64,000 nucleotides of DNA from Austropuccinia psidii (taxonomy: Eukaryota; Basidiomycota; Pucciniomycetes; Pucciniales; Sphaerophragmiaceae): assembly GCA_023105745.1 (NCBI GenBank), contig JALGQZ010000003.1, positions 75,676,696 to 75,740,695 on the forward strand. The letters are read 5' to 3'. The translations under genes were made by a program, and so were the position numbers. The notes beneath the pieces were generated by a model. That model saw only the letters and a list, made by a program, of their open reading frames with translations. It was not told where the DNA came from and did not search any database. Positions 1 through 10,516 of the stretch are shown here, piece by piece (position 1 is the stretch's first letter; each line of letters begins with the position of its first letter).

Positions 1-1020
1 TACATAATTACCTCCCTACTATTTCTATCAAATCTTTCAAAAAACCTGGTCACAGAATACTGGCCTCCATTTGCCATAGCTGGATCCTCTTTGGTAACCC
101 CAATATGCCCATGTTCCCTTTTCTGCAATACTTGGGCAGCAGAAAACAGAAAAGTAGAGTGGTATTATTCTACTGAAACTGGCCACAGGTTGGAGCTGTT
201 GGGAGGTGACCATGGGGAAATTGCTGGGCTGAGGAATGGTGGAAGGGACTGGTTGGAAATATCTGGGGGTACTGAGTAGTACTTGACTTTGGAATCTTTT
301 CCCAGAATATTGGGAAGGTGAAGTACTAAATTGGTGTCCAGCAGAGCTAACTACTACCTCAACCTCTTCACCATCCAGTTCATCACTACCTTCAGCATCA
401 GGATTGGTGGGTGAATTGGCAATTTCTTATATTCTCTTCACCACACCTTCATTGTTGATCCTTGATATGGGGACCTCTGAGATGGAATAAATTGGCCTAC
501 CACCAATTGGAATGGCACCTCCAGCATTGATCCACCTAGCCACCTCCCTCTGCTTTGAACCAGTCACTAATAAAGGATATCAGTATTACAATCAATCAAG
601 AAAATCACCATACTTACAGCTGGAATACCCTGGACTACCATCAGGGGTAGGGGCCTCAGACACAGGGAACTCTTTCCCAAAACGCCCATCCTTCTTGCTC
701 CAAAAGTATCATCTGACATTGGAAGCTGGCATTCCAGGGTGATGACATGGCTTCTTCCCAACAAAACAGAAATGGCACTTTGAAGATTTTGGATTGAGAT
801 GTTTAAAGCACTCTTTTACCTTCATCAAACACTTGGTACAAGCAGGATCAAGAACTTAAACTTCTTTTTATCCATAATATGTTTTAGGGGAATCAAAGTG
901 GCCAGAATAAGTCATTGATAAAGGCGCACCCAATTCACTGAGGATGCCAGAACCACAAAGAAAAGATGGTGGCGGCACAGAAGAGGAAGATTCAGTGAGT
1001 TCAGTCACTTTGGATCTCAT
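1..1020 (-). pseudogene. Opposite-strand accessory gene of element E (copy 1), Zn2Cys6-like, broken, 3' end outside window
   Basis: The gene is read against the transcription direction of E. The start is taken at the ATG at 1020-1018, the homologous ATG in F being at 10517. After about 35 residues an MTYSGHFD block follows. Next comes a six-cysteine cluster at 840-745 with spacing C-X2-C-X6-C-X10-C-X2-C-X6-C, all six cysteines intact. Then a WSKKDG/FGKEFPVSEAPTPDG block, an intron (617-567), and a QREVARW...IPIGGRPIYS...SEVPISRIN block that matches F closely. The rest is low-complexity, Ser/Pro/Gln-rich. In-frame stops and shifts are scattered through it, and it runs off the window edge. The spacing is that of Gal4-type binuclear clusters, but DNA binding is only an inference. 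Function is unknown; from memory, similar predicted proteins are numerous in Austropuccinia psidii. Confidence 0.75.
567..617 (-). other. Spliceosomal intron (51 bp) in the opposite-strand gene of E
   Basis: On the minus strand the sequence begins GTAAGT and ends TTATTAG, with a branch-like ACTGATA about ten bases before the end. Removing it joins GYSS to LTGSKQREVARW in frame; the retained sequence has stops in that frame. Element F has an intron of the same length at the same codon (10923-10973). Confidence 0.8.
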
Positions 1021-1600
1021 GACTAGAGCTTATGAAAGCAGAAGAATTTAAGCCATCAGATTATGTAAATCAAGGGTGTGGGGCCATACCTCATTTTATG
1101 GCCTCCTCAAGGTCCTCAATGTGGGGCCCCAATCAACAATCCAGGACCTCCCCTTTATCTCTGGAGAGGTCACCTTTGTTCATGGTCCTGGACCACTCTC
1201 AATGGGCCCAGGACATATAGGAAAAAACTGTACCATGGGCATTTTCTGGACCCATGGACCCCCTGAAGCCCCAATAAATTTGGGCACAGGGTTGATTTTG
1301 GTCCTGGGGGACTACAATAGCCCCCATGGACCACAGACAGTAGAGACACAAAACAGCCAAAAATGGGTTTAGACAAACAAATTTCAAAATGGCCACAGAT
1401 GTGGCATTGTCCAAGAGCACCCACATGGCCCAAAAATGGTCCCAAAAGCCATTTTGGGGCAATATCTTCAAGAAAAATGGCAACAACACCCCTCCTTTAG
1501 AACATCAAAGTGAATAATCAACGCTGAAGGCAAGAAGGGGCCTAAATGAACATTTTGGCCAAATCTTAATGAGGTATACATTCATATAATCATAATTCAT
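1021..1600. other. GC-rich block upstream of the opposite-strand gene in E
   Basis: The stretch is rich in GGGCCCA, TGGGGCC and CCATGG words and stands out against the AT-rich surroundings. Small open frames occur on both strands but none resembles a known protein. It aligns, inverted, with 9940-10500 of element F, for example in the shared run around TTGGGGCTTCAGGGG. It lies directly upstream of the start of the opposite-strand gene in both elements, so it may hold that gene's promoter (inference). Confidence 0.55.
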
Positions 1601-1604
1601 CATT

Positions 1605-1766
1605 TTTCAAAAAAAAGAGCTTTATGGATTTCCTTTTGGGATAAAACCCAAGGCCAAGGAATGAAGGAAAAGATTGCTGAATGAATTCAAAGGAAAGCAT
1701 AATTTGAAAGCTGGAATTTACTGACTCAAGGAAAAGGGGAAGGACAATTTAATGAAAGATGACAAG
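1605..1766 (+). other. Element E sense 3' tail, left piece
   Basis: This piece aligns with the minus-strand sequence of F at about 9890-9730 (shared 'ttttgggata.aacccaagg' and following A-rich text). It stops at the D insertion and resumes at 49425. I see no intact reading frame; it is probably 3' untranslated sequence. Confidence 0.6.
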
Positions 1767-3751
1767 TGTGCGCCTTTAAGATATAGCCAAATATAAAAAA
1801 ATTTCAGAAGAAAACTTTATAATAATTATACTCATAATAATTATCTTGAAACCAGTGAAAATGCCATAAATAGGTACAAACTCTGAATTAACTCAGAACA
1901 TAATGGTTAAGCATGTGAAATAAATTATGCTATTAGATTCCTCATGGTAAAATACACATATATCATTTTTATGGAATATCTGTAAAGTCAGTAATTACTG
2001 AATAATAAGTAATAATACCCTAAAAAAGACATAAAATTGTATTTAACTCGGAAACCAATGAAAGAAATTTGAAATAAATTGCACCATTGGATTTACTATG
2101 AACTCCTACACATAGAACAATTTTACTACAATTCTTCAAAGTCAATACTTAAGGAATTAAGCTGAATGTATGCACTTTTTTGGTCAATGCATACATAAAT
2201 AGTTTTTGGCTAATATCTCTTGAAATATACATGATAGAGAGTTAAACAAAAAATAAATTCACAACTTAACTACTTTAAGAACACAGATATGAACTTTATG
2301 CTACAAGCTATAAAAAAGGTTATAACCTGTAAGGGTTTATTGAACAAAACTACTAGAGATGTTGACCAATTTGTTGTGAAAGATGTCAAAACTTAAAACA
2401 AAGTAGATATTCAGATTCTACTATTTCATAAGTGAAGAATGATGTAATTTCTATCTTAATATTGAAGACAAAACCCCTTTAAATCAAGGCTTGAAGTTTA
2501 AAATATTTAATTTTGACAGAAAAGATCAGATACAAGAAAAATCATCATAATTAGATTTTTGATGATGTAATAGAATTCTCTTGTAATCTCAATAAGGACA
2601 TGCCAAGATATTAGAATTAACTCTCAGAATAGCTGTAGATTGTATAACTTCAAAGTTATTAATGATAAAAGCTTAAGCTTCAAATTTCTCACTTATGATC
2701 ACTCACTGTAATCTTATTTTAAGCTTAACAGTTATATAAGTAATAAAACTGGTGAATACTATTAAATAATGATTAATACTAATAAAATCCACAAATCTTA
2801 GGCTTCTGTCAACCTATTATTTCATCAAACTTAGAGTTATAGAAATAACTCTAAATAAGGGTGTAATAATGAAATAAGATGGTTTGATCATGACGTAATC
2901 ATCACTAAACCTTGAAATATTGATTATTTCCTGTGGATACCATCAGTAAATTTCTACCAGAAGCCAACTGGACTCTAGAAGGGAGGAACCTACTATAAAT
3001 AGAGCTCTTTTTACTCTATTTCCCCCTCAGATGCATGAAAACAATAAAACAATCAATTCAAAAGGTAAAATCTTTACTCTTTATATATAGATCTTTTATA
3101 TTATCAAAGATCAAAGATAATCTTTATTATGATCATCATTTTTGATGTGATTACTTCAATTGTTTCTTTGTTTTTTTTATAATTCTCTTAAAAATCTTAT
3201 TTCCAGGTAAAATCAATAAAATTTGTAATTTCTTTTATTTTTATTTGTAAATACAATTTAAATAAGTTTCATTTACATTATTTGGCTTAAACCCTTCCAA
3301 AAGTATTATATTAAGTGTCAAAAGTTGGTTATTTTCTCTTATTATAATGATTTCTCTCTATTATTACTATTAATAATTCTTCAATTGATATAAATAGTAT
3401 TCATATTAATATATAGCTTTAATATTAGTAATACTATAGTTATTAATTGTTTCTTATTGATAAAAAACAATTTTTTACGCCTTTATTATTTCTTGGTAAC
3501 AGTAATAAAGTGCTTATAAATATATTAATTATTAGACATTAATATATTTATTTATTATATTATTCTCTCATAATATAAATTATATTATTATATTTAGTTG
3601 ATAGTATAATTATTTTTTACACCATAATTATAATAAATCTTTATTCGTATAATTATTTTAATCTGATTTATTTTATTTATAAGGACATTCAGAGTACAAT
3701 AAGTAAAAAAATGAGTAATTTTTACTTATTGTTTCATAGTCAAACGTTACA
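1767..3751 (+). repeat. 5' LTR of element D
   Basis: It starts TGTGCGCCTTTAAG and ends CAAACGTTACA, with TG..CA termini. It aligns along its length with the three pieces of the 3' LTR. It is very AT-rich and noncoding. A TATA-like box is at 2994-3002. Confidence 0.9.
2994..3002 (+). promoter_or_regulatory. TATA-like box in LTR D
   Basis: TATAAATAG followed by GAGCTC and a pyrimidine-rich tract. The same box is kept in the 3' LTR just before 26360. It is the likely core promoter of the D genomic RNA. Confidence 0.5.
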
Positions 3752-3769
3752 TTAGGGGTCCTAGCCATG
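3752..3769 (+). other. Candidate primer binding site of element D
   Basis: TTAGGGGTCCTAGCCATG lies directly after the 5' LTR. A and B have related sequences at the same place (TTTGGGGGCC...GCCGTG). I could not assign the matching tRNA. Confidence 0.5.
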
Positions 3770-4239
3770 ATATTTACTTAAAAAAGACCTTTAAAAATAT
3801 TCTAATTGGGCTTATCCAATAATAAATTACAATTATAGTCATAAAAATATATAATAATTGTGTATGAATTGATTTTAAAAGCTATTGAGGCATTTGGAAA
3901 GCAATTGTACTGTCTTACACGTGGTTTTTCACATCCTTAGACTTGCAAAACTTTCTTTCAGTGACCCTAGTGATTAAAAATAATTTTATATTATAAATTA
4001 ATTTCATGAAAGAATTGTCTACATTTTTTTCATTTTATTTGTTAAAAATAAAAATATAACAATATTAAAAAAATCTTAAAAACCAATAAAAAAAGTTATT
4101 TTTATTGAATTTCTATTCATTTCTTTTTTCATTTAACTTATTCTGAGATATAAAAGCAATTTTTATGTGGAAAATTGCCATATCTTACCAAAAATAACAT
4201 TTTTTGTACAAAGGACTTATATTTCTTTGTCTTTTTTAG

Positions 4240-4389
4240 TGCTTGAAGAAAATTCAACAGAGGAAAATCAGAGCACTGTTGAAATATTGGTGGAAGAAAC
4301 TTGCCAAAGTTACCCAACCCCAATTTTAATTAAGAAAAAGAAAGCTAAGAAATTATACTTTCCAGGATCCACTGTTACAGACTCTGAAG
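4240..4389 (+). other. Leader exon candidate of element D (open frame, about 50 codons)
   Basis: It is preceded by a T-rich run ending TTTTTTAG and followed by GTGAGT at 4390. The sequence between is open in the phase TG|CTT GAA GAA and encodes an acidic stretch followed by a basic IKKKKAKK patch. A (28466-28676) and B (33939-34097) have a similarly placed open segment bounded by YAG and GT. It lies just upstream of the gag ATG at 4466. The peptides of the three elements are not obviously alike. Confidence 0.5.
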
Positions 4390-4465
4390 GTGAGTACCTC
4401 CTTTATAAATTTCCATAACAAGAAATTCTTGTCCTGAAATCTTTTTATTTTTTATTTCTTAAATT

Positions 4466-5306
4466 ATGACTACCAGAAGAGGTTCGCAATACTCCATCCA
4501 ATCAGATGGGGCTGGACTCATAGGTAGAATTTATCCCTCAAAAGGGAAAAGAAAGGAAAAAATCCCCAGTGGAACAGAATCCCCACAAGGAAGTGCATTG
4601 TCCCAAAGGAAAGTCCCAGAAATGCCCATAATATCTGAACCAGAGTTAGAACTAAGAATGAGTGACTCAAATAGGGACAAATTGCATTCAGAGGACTCAA
4701 ATAGACATTTAAATGAGCCAGTACAAGAATTACTACAAAGTGTAAAAGGACAAGAATTGGGAAATGTTGCCACAAATACACCAAGGAGTGATGAACTCCT
4801 GGCACATCCTCAAAAATACCTCAAAGAGGAGGAAAAAGTGAGATACTACAATGGATAGAATCCACTATCATCCAAACCTCAAATTAAAAAGATCAAGGAA
4901 TACCATTCCCAAAAGAGGGAGGCAACCATGGAAGAAGCCCCAGTAGCTTCTACCAGCAAGCCTCAAGCCAACCCACTTCCCCAAGAAGAGAACAAGAACA
5001 AAAAAAGAACCGGAGAAGACCATATCCCCCAAGCTACAGGATTCCAAAAATTCAAAAAGAGGCCATGGACAATGTCTTGAACATGATCAGAACCTTGGTG
5101 TCAGCCTGTGACTCAAAACCAGAGCACAAGCATGACAGCCAATATACCATAAATCAATGGTATAGCCAAGATACCACCAAAACATGGAGCTCAGCCAAAT
5201 CAGCTCAAAAGGTATCAAAAGAAAGAGGAAACTCACCCCTTTCTGAAAATATAAGTCCCATCACCATAGGACAAGAAATAACAAAGTTGTTTCTGCTCAA
5301 AGTTAT
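4466..5306 (+). pseudogene. Gag N-terminal region of element D
   Basis: The frame begins MTTRRGSQYSIQSDG and is open to a TAG at 4856-4858, which replaces the Trp codon of the NRWNPL motif of element A. It matches the B Gag N-terminus at SEPEL, the PVQ.L.QS.KG block and an ELL.H block. Past the stop the similarity goes on (PVASTSKP-like segment, then VFNM.RTL at about 5075) with frame changes. This is the basic, Ser/Gln-rich N-terminal part of Gag, ahead of the capsid-like core. It is interrupted after about 5306 by unrelated sequence. Confidence 0.65.
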
Positions 5307-6530
5307 TGCTGAGCATAAACCTTAATTTTCACCTCTCATCTAAAATCTAGAACGAGAGGCTTAACCCCATCAAATGGGTACTCAAAATCAAGCTCTAAGC
5401 CAGGGCTATCCAATGGTACCAGCCAAACTGAGCTAGCACCAATATTACTAGAGTTATGGTCAATTTCAGGCCAAATAAGGGTGAACAAAACATTCACCTC
5501 TCATCTAACTTCTACAGTTTTAGTGTGGGATACTTGAAGTGGGTTTTTTTTGGAAAGAGCAAAATTAGGGCTATCTGATGGTGCCATCCACTTCTTCATA
5601 TCTCAACTATAACAGAAGTTATGAGGCAAACAAGCTCAATACAGCTTTTTGCCCAAACCATGCCTATGTACAAAAACCCTTGTACATGGGATAGCTTTGT
5701 CATATTTAATATTAACCATACCAAACTGGGTATGATTGTGTAGATCTCATACAGGGCTATCCAATGAACCAAAGTTGAGCATTATATCTCAAAAAGCAAC
5801 AGAGTTATGGCTATTTGAAAGTTATAATCCCACAATATGACCAATACAGCTGTATTATGACAGGATACAGTTGTACTCTGATTATGAGGTGTCAAACAGA
5901 TGCTGAAGCTTATTTATACTTCAATACCTCATAATTAAGTCAAATACAGAGGTCCATACAGGTTCTGTACAGTTTCTGACGCGTCAGGAGCACCAGAATA
6001 CATCTGTAAACTCCATTGGTGAAAAGCTTCACCCTGTATAGGGTAAAAACGACTACTTGTGGTTCTAAAACCACATTTAAACCCAATAATATCCTGTATT
6101 GAGTGTATATAACCACAAACCAGCCCACAGTAGTGAAAAGCTTCACTCTGTGGTTGTGTGCAGAGGTAAACCACCTCCCACTACCCCAGAACAAGATAAA
6201 AGGAGGCTTTGCCTCACCAGGAAGCAAATCAAGCATCCTGTTCTTGATATTCTTACGTGGTATAACTTCTTAAAAAGGAAGTGATACTCTTAGAATCTAA
6301 CAGGTATACATTAAGTTTAAGTCTTGTAGGGTTTGCTATTGTAAACCAACAGGCAAACACTGCACCCAGGGCTATCAGCAGTACTCACCATCACTAAATT
6401 ATTTTAGTATAGCCCTTTTCACTCATATTCCCACTCTAATATCATCATTATTTTCGTGTCACACTCAGAGTTATAGCTTTTATTATCATTCTGAATCTAT
6501 ATCATAGAGTCACCCTGACACTTGGTGGAA
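5307..6530. repeat. Unassigned insert between gag segments of element D, with degenerate 165-bp tandem units
   Basis: Gag similarity stops near 5306 and resumes near 6536. The sequence between has no counterpart in A or B. The block CACCTCTCATCTAA recurs at about 5330 and 5496, and GGGCTATC(C/T)(A/G)ATGGT at about 5403 and 5568. GGGCTATC occurs again at about 5754 and 6371, and AGAGTTATGG at about 5451 and 5801. Further right are paired motifs such as GAAAAGCTTCACYCTGT. Terminal TG (5307) and CA (6520) are possible, but the flanks do not give a convincing TSD. It could be a degraded solo LTR of another superfamily. Confidence 0.45.
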
Positions 6531-6535
6531 CTTAA

Positions 6536-8530
6536 GGACAAGGAGGAACAAAGAATGAGACAACCTCATTTCCCAAAGAAATAAATTTGTCTCCAGATGT
6601 TGTAAATACTTTAACAGAAATTAAAAATAGTATTTTACCTCTTAAAGATATTAAAAACAGTTTATTATCCTTACAAGAAATAAAGAATAGCTCATCATCT
6701 TTAACAAAAATTGTTGTGCAAAATAAAAAATAAATTGATAACACTAAGTTTATTGTTGAAAATAATAAATCCAAAGTTTTAATTGACAATACTCAAAAAT
6801 TAATTCAAGGAAAACAGGAATTGTATTAATATATAAAAGATATCAAAGATAAAACTTTGAAAATCACTTATGACATGAGTATTGATAATATTACAGAAAA
6901 AGTAAGCAAATTAAGTATTTCTGTAGAAACATTTGAAGAAAAGACTTAATCACACCAAGAATTACTTCTAGACCATGTGGAAAAAAGTTATGAAGCAAGA
7001 ATGAATCTGAAAGATGACATTCAAAGTGAAATAAGACTCAGTACTGAAAAAATGGATAAAATAAATGAGGCTAACTTAAATATGCCAAAGCTATCAACTC
7101 CATTTTCTCACGTAAGAAGTCCTGTTGAACCAAAAGAGGGAATAACAAATCCATTCATAACAGACTTTAGTCATCAATAAGATAACCAAGTCCTAATGAA
7201 GGAAGCACCTCAATTAAAAGAACACCCGACATTCACAGGAGAAGGTGAATATGACTATATGTCATTTATTAAAACAATGGACAAGATAAAAGAAGATTAT
7301 GCCATACCAGATGAATTAATCACTGCCAGATTACACTCACTATTTGAGAAATCTGCAAAAAGATAGTATTATGGCATAAGGCAAACAAATGGCAAAACTA
7401 CCTGGTCTTGTTGGAAACAAGAAATAATCACCAAGTGGGCTGATGATGCCTGGAGGTACAAAATAGAGAATGAATTTAAAATTCTTGCTTTGACCCAGAC
7501 AAGGATAAACCTTTGACTTGGTTCTTAAAAAATTTGAAAGATTAAACACCATACCCAGAAATGTCACAAAAAATGGTACACATGAAAATACTTAAGAAGT
7601 GTGGGGGAGAATTGGAAAATGCCCTGAGAAGCAGGTGTATAGAACCATGCTCCACAGAAGAGTATATTTGTGCACTAGAAGACATAGTGACAAGGACAAA
7701 AATTAGCAGAAATTGGAAGAAATTGGACATTAAAAGTCCAAATAAACCATTTATCAAGAAAGATATACCAAGAAAAAATTTCAAGCCCAATACATCCAAC
7801 AGTAATGAGCAAAGAAAGTGCCATAGATGTGGAGGTATTGGACATTTAACCAATAATTGCCTTAAAAAAGCAAAAATAAATGAAATTGTGGAAACAGAGG
7901 ACCACAATTATAAAGAAGAATAATTTGATTCTGAAAAGGAAACTGAAGAATCAGAAACTTCTGAAAGTGATGAAATTAATATAATTAATGCACAAATTAA
8001 TAATACTGATTTAACATATGAAGTACTGGATTTCAATTCAAATTTACCACAAGTTGGAATATCTGATACAAGCCTGACAAACATACAAGATGCCAAATTG
8101 TATAGAACCAAACCAGCAAAAGGGATGGGATATACATCTGTAAAATAAATTATAAGTATTGTCATGGTGGAAAACCAAGAGGCAAGTGAGCTTAGATACA
8201 GGAGCATATTGTACCTGTGTTGGTAAGAGTTATTTGAAATCAACTGTACCAGATTGAGTAGAAAAGCCTATACCAATAAAAGGAGTGAAATTTAGTAGTG
8301 CAAGTGAAAGAATAAAGCCCCTTTGAATAATTGACTTAAAACTCATTTTTCCTCATCCTTCACAATGTATCGGATTGAAAGTCAAGTTTTTAGTAATCAA
8401 CAACTGCACTAGCAACCATTTTATACTTCGAAATGACTACTTGTCAATTTATGGCATAGATATTTTACCATAAAAGTCAATAAAAGACAAACATTTGGCT
8501 TCTTTAATAAAAAAAACCACAGTTATTAAT
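6536..8530 (+). pseudogene. Gag core, zinc knuckle and protease of element D
   Basis: The remnant covers a coiled, Lys/Ile-rich segment, then the Gag core (EEHPTFTGEGEYDYM...TARLHSLFEKSAK*YYGI). Then comes EMSQKMVHMKILKKCGGELENALRSRCIEPCSTEEYI at 7561-7700. An intact CCHC knuckle (CHRCGGIGHLTNNC) follows at about 7820-7860, and a protease with active-site LDTGAYCTC near 8190-8220 and an ILRNDYLSIYGIDI block at 8420-8465. Several stops and frame shifts break it, so it is not expressed as a polyprotein. Confidence 0.75.
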
Positions 8531-8559
8531 AATGAAGACAAAATCCCAATAAGTATTCT

Positions 8560-8839
8560 TTCATACCTGAAGTAATGAAAGAGGCAGAATTCTATCATTA
8601 ATTAACAGAAAAAATAAAAGAAAAATACATTGACCTCTTCTTTAAATATAAGAATGCCTCTGAAACTGACAAGGAGACACTAAGGGCTATAATTGGACAT
8701 GAGTTAGACATAATCCTTAATGTTGAAAAGCCTTATCCACCTCTATTAAGAAGACCAGCTTACCTGCCTAGCCCAAGAGCTAGAGAAGCTTTAGAGGTAC
8801 ACATTAAAGAATTAATAGACCTTGGAGTATTAAGGCAAG
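8560..8839 (+). pseudogene. Reverse transcriptase N-terminus of element D (left of F insertion)
   Basis: One frame reads KEKYIDLFFKYKNASETD, then AIIGHELDIILNVEKPYPP, then LLRRPAY and the REALEVHIKELIDLGVLR block. This is the conserved start of Ty3/gypsy reverse transcriptase. It is cut by F exactly after VLR and continues at 22202 with GHNE, as the uninterrupted B protein shows. Confidence 0.85.
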
Positions 8840-9572
8840 TGTCACAGGGGCTCTTCTAAGTGAAGTGGGCCTGCCACTCAGTAAACTGGGACTTACTTAT
8901 GGAGCGCTGAGGATATGGTAAGAAATAATACACTTAAGAGTGTTATGGGATGAATTCCTAAATAAAAGAATATAAGAAAAGTAGCAAAAAAGAATAAGAG
9001 TAAGAATAAAAGAGCCAACCACAAACAAGTTCAAGTCAACTTTTTCAGCCTGTCAGAATGCAAAGAGAAGGGTTAATGACAATATGGCCACCCAACTCAT
9101 ACTGTACAGGAAAAGACTAACTTAAAATCAAATAATTATAATACCCAAAATAAGGATAAGAATAATTATAAAATAATAAATATACTAAATTAATAAACTG
9201 GGGAGAAATCCCCAGGGGGACAAAGAGGGGCTGGTAAATGTGAGAATCACCAGCCCTGATCCAGAGAGAGAATCTTCATGAGAAGATTTGATAATTGAAT
9301 TGAGACTGGCCAATACACGTCTTGTATGGCTGTACAGGATCTGTAAAAGAGTATTGGTGGTATTGAGTGATCATACAGTTTGGGGATGGTGTATCCAAAC
9401 TGTATTGGGTAATTCCAGCCTGTAACAAAGTTGACAGTCTGTATTGATGAGCCAGCCTGTATGCATGTTTCAGCAAAAGAAGATTGCTGATACACACAGT
9501 GGATTTGCTGGTTTAAGGTGTTTGAGTGGGTTTAAGTATTAATACCCTTGCCCATGATTAGTGGTTGTTACA
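8840..9572 (-). repeat. 3' LTR of element F
   Basis: On the plus strand it reads TGTCACAGGGGCTC...GTGGTTGTTACA. It is similar to 21441-22201 and to the E LTR (49578-50326). It contains several short CTGTACAG/CTGTATT words and no credible gene. Confidence 0.9.
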
Positions 9573-9590
9573 GTATCCCCCTCTTGAAAC
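9573..9590 (-). other. Polypurine tract of element F
   Basis: On the minus strand a purine-rich AAGAGGGGGATAC sits directly before the LTR start TGTAAC. E has the matching tract at 49562-49577. Confidence 0.6.
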
Positions 9591-9900
9591 TGGTGGGCTC
9601 CTGAACACCATAATACCCTGCCACTGTTGAGTTTCATCTCAATATCCCCCATTTTTTCAAAAATTTTCTTTTCAATTATATCTTCCTCTTGACCATTATC
9701 CTGAAAATCCCCTCTTAATTTCTTCACTTCCATACTTGATTGAATCATCTTCCCCCTTCTTTTAACTTGAGTAAGTGCTTTCAACTTTGAAATATTCTTT
9801 GTTTTGGATTCAGTCATTTCCTTCCTTTCGAGGCATGGCCCTTGGGTTGTATCCCAAAATGAGTGCCATAGAGTTCTCCTGCTCAAAATTTGATGGCCAA
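9573..9900 (-). other. Sense 3' tail of element F
   Basis: This purine-rich tail holds an open minus-strand frame (9886 down into the LTR), but the homologous piece in E is not kept open and the frame runs into the LTR. I treat it as 3' untranslated sequence. Confidence 0.5.
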
Positions 9901-9939
9901 TGAATATATGATCCTATACCTCATTTTGAATGGGGCAAC

Positions 9940-10500
9940 TTAATGTTGGCCCTTCTTGCCTTGATTGGAATTTTTTTGAAAGTCTTCAAGGGGGGTCTTG
10001 TCCCCAACGTCCCTGAAAGTGCCTCAAAATTTGGATTTGGGGCCCCTTTGGCCCTACCATTGAATTTGGGTGTTGGCCCTTCTTATGGTGATTCCCTGAT
10101 TTTATGGATTCATGGTCATTTTTGGCCCATTTTGGGTCTTGGGTGAATTTGGGGTCCTATGGTCCACAGGCTGTATGCCATGGTTTGTGCTCCATAGGCT
10201 GTGGGCAGTGGCTTACAGTCTGTGGTCTGTGGGGGCCATTGGGGACCCCCTGAGCCCAAATTTGCTGGGGCTTCAGGGGTCCCATGGCCCAATTCTTCAC
10301 CTACATGCCCTGGGCCTATTAGAAGGGTCCAGGGCCATCAAAATCCTGACCTCCCCAAAGTTGGAGGGGAGGTCCTGGGTGGTGATTTCAGTCCAAAAGG
10401 GACTTTGAGGGGGCCATCATTGAGCTATAGCCCCCACTTCCTTGAGGTAATTTCTTTCAGGCTTAAAGTGATTCAAATCTGACACCTTGAATATTCTGCT
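9940..10500. other. GC-rich block upstream of the opposite-strand gene in F
   Basis: It is dense in GGGGCC, TGGCCC and GGGACCCC words and aligns inverted with 1021-1600 of E. Small open frames here are composition artefacts. It ends about 20-80 bases before the opposite-strand ATG at 10517, so a promoter role is plausible but unproven. Confidence 0.55.
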
Positions 10501-10516
10501 TGCATATTCCTTAGTC

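Noticed and set aside
1076..1489. Several overlapping frames on both strands in the GC-rich block.
   Set aside because: They follow from the GGGCCC-like composition; they overlap each other in all frames and no frame matches between E and F.
5307..6520. Ty1/copia-type solo LTR with TG..CA ends.
   Set aside because: The flanking five bases (GTTAT and CTTGG) do not match, and no internal copia sequence is present, so I leave it unassigned.
9539..9886. 115-codon minus-strand frame at the F 3' end as a second sense gene.
   Set aside because: It runs through the polypurine tract into the LTR and is not kept open in the E copy.
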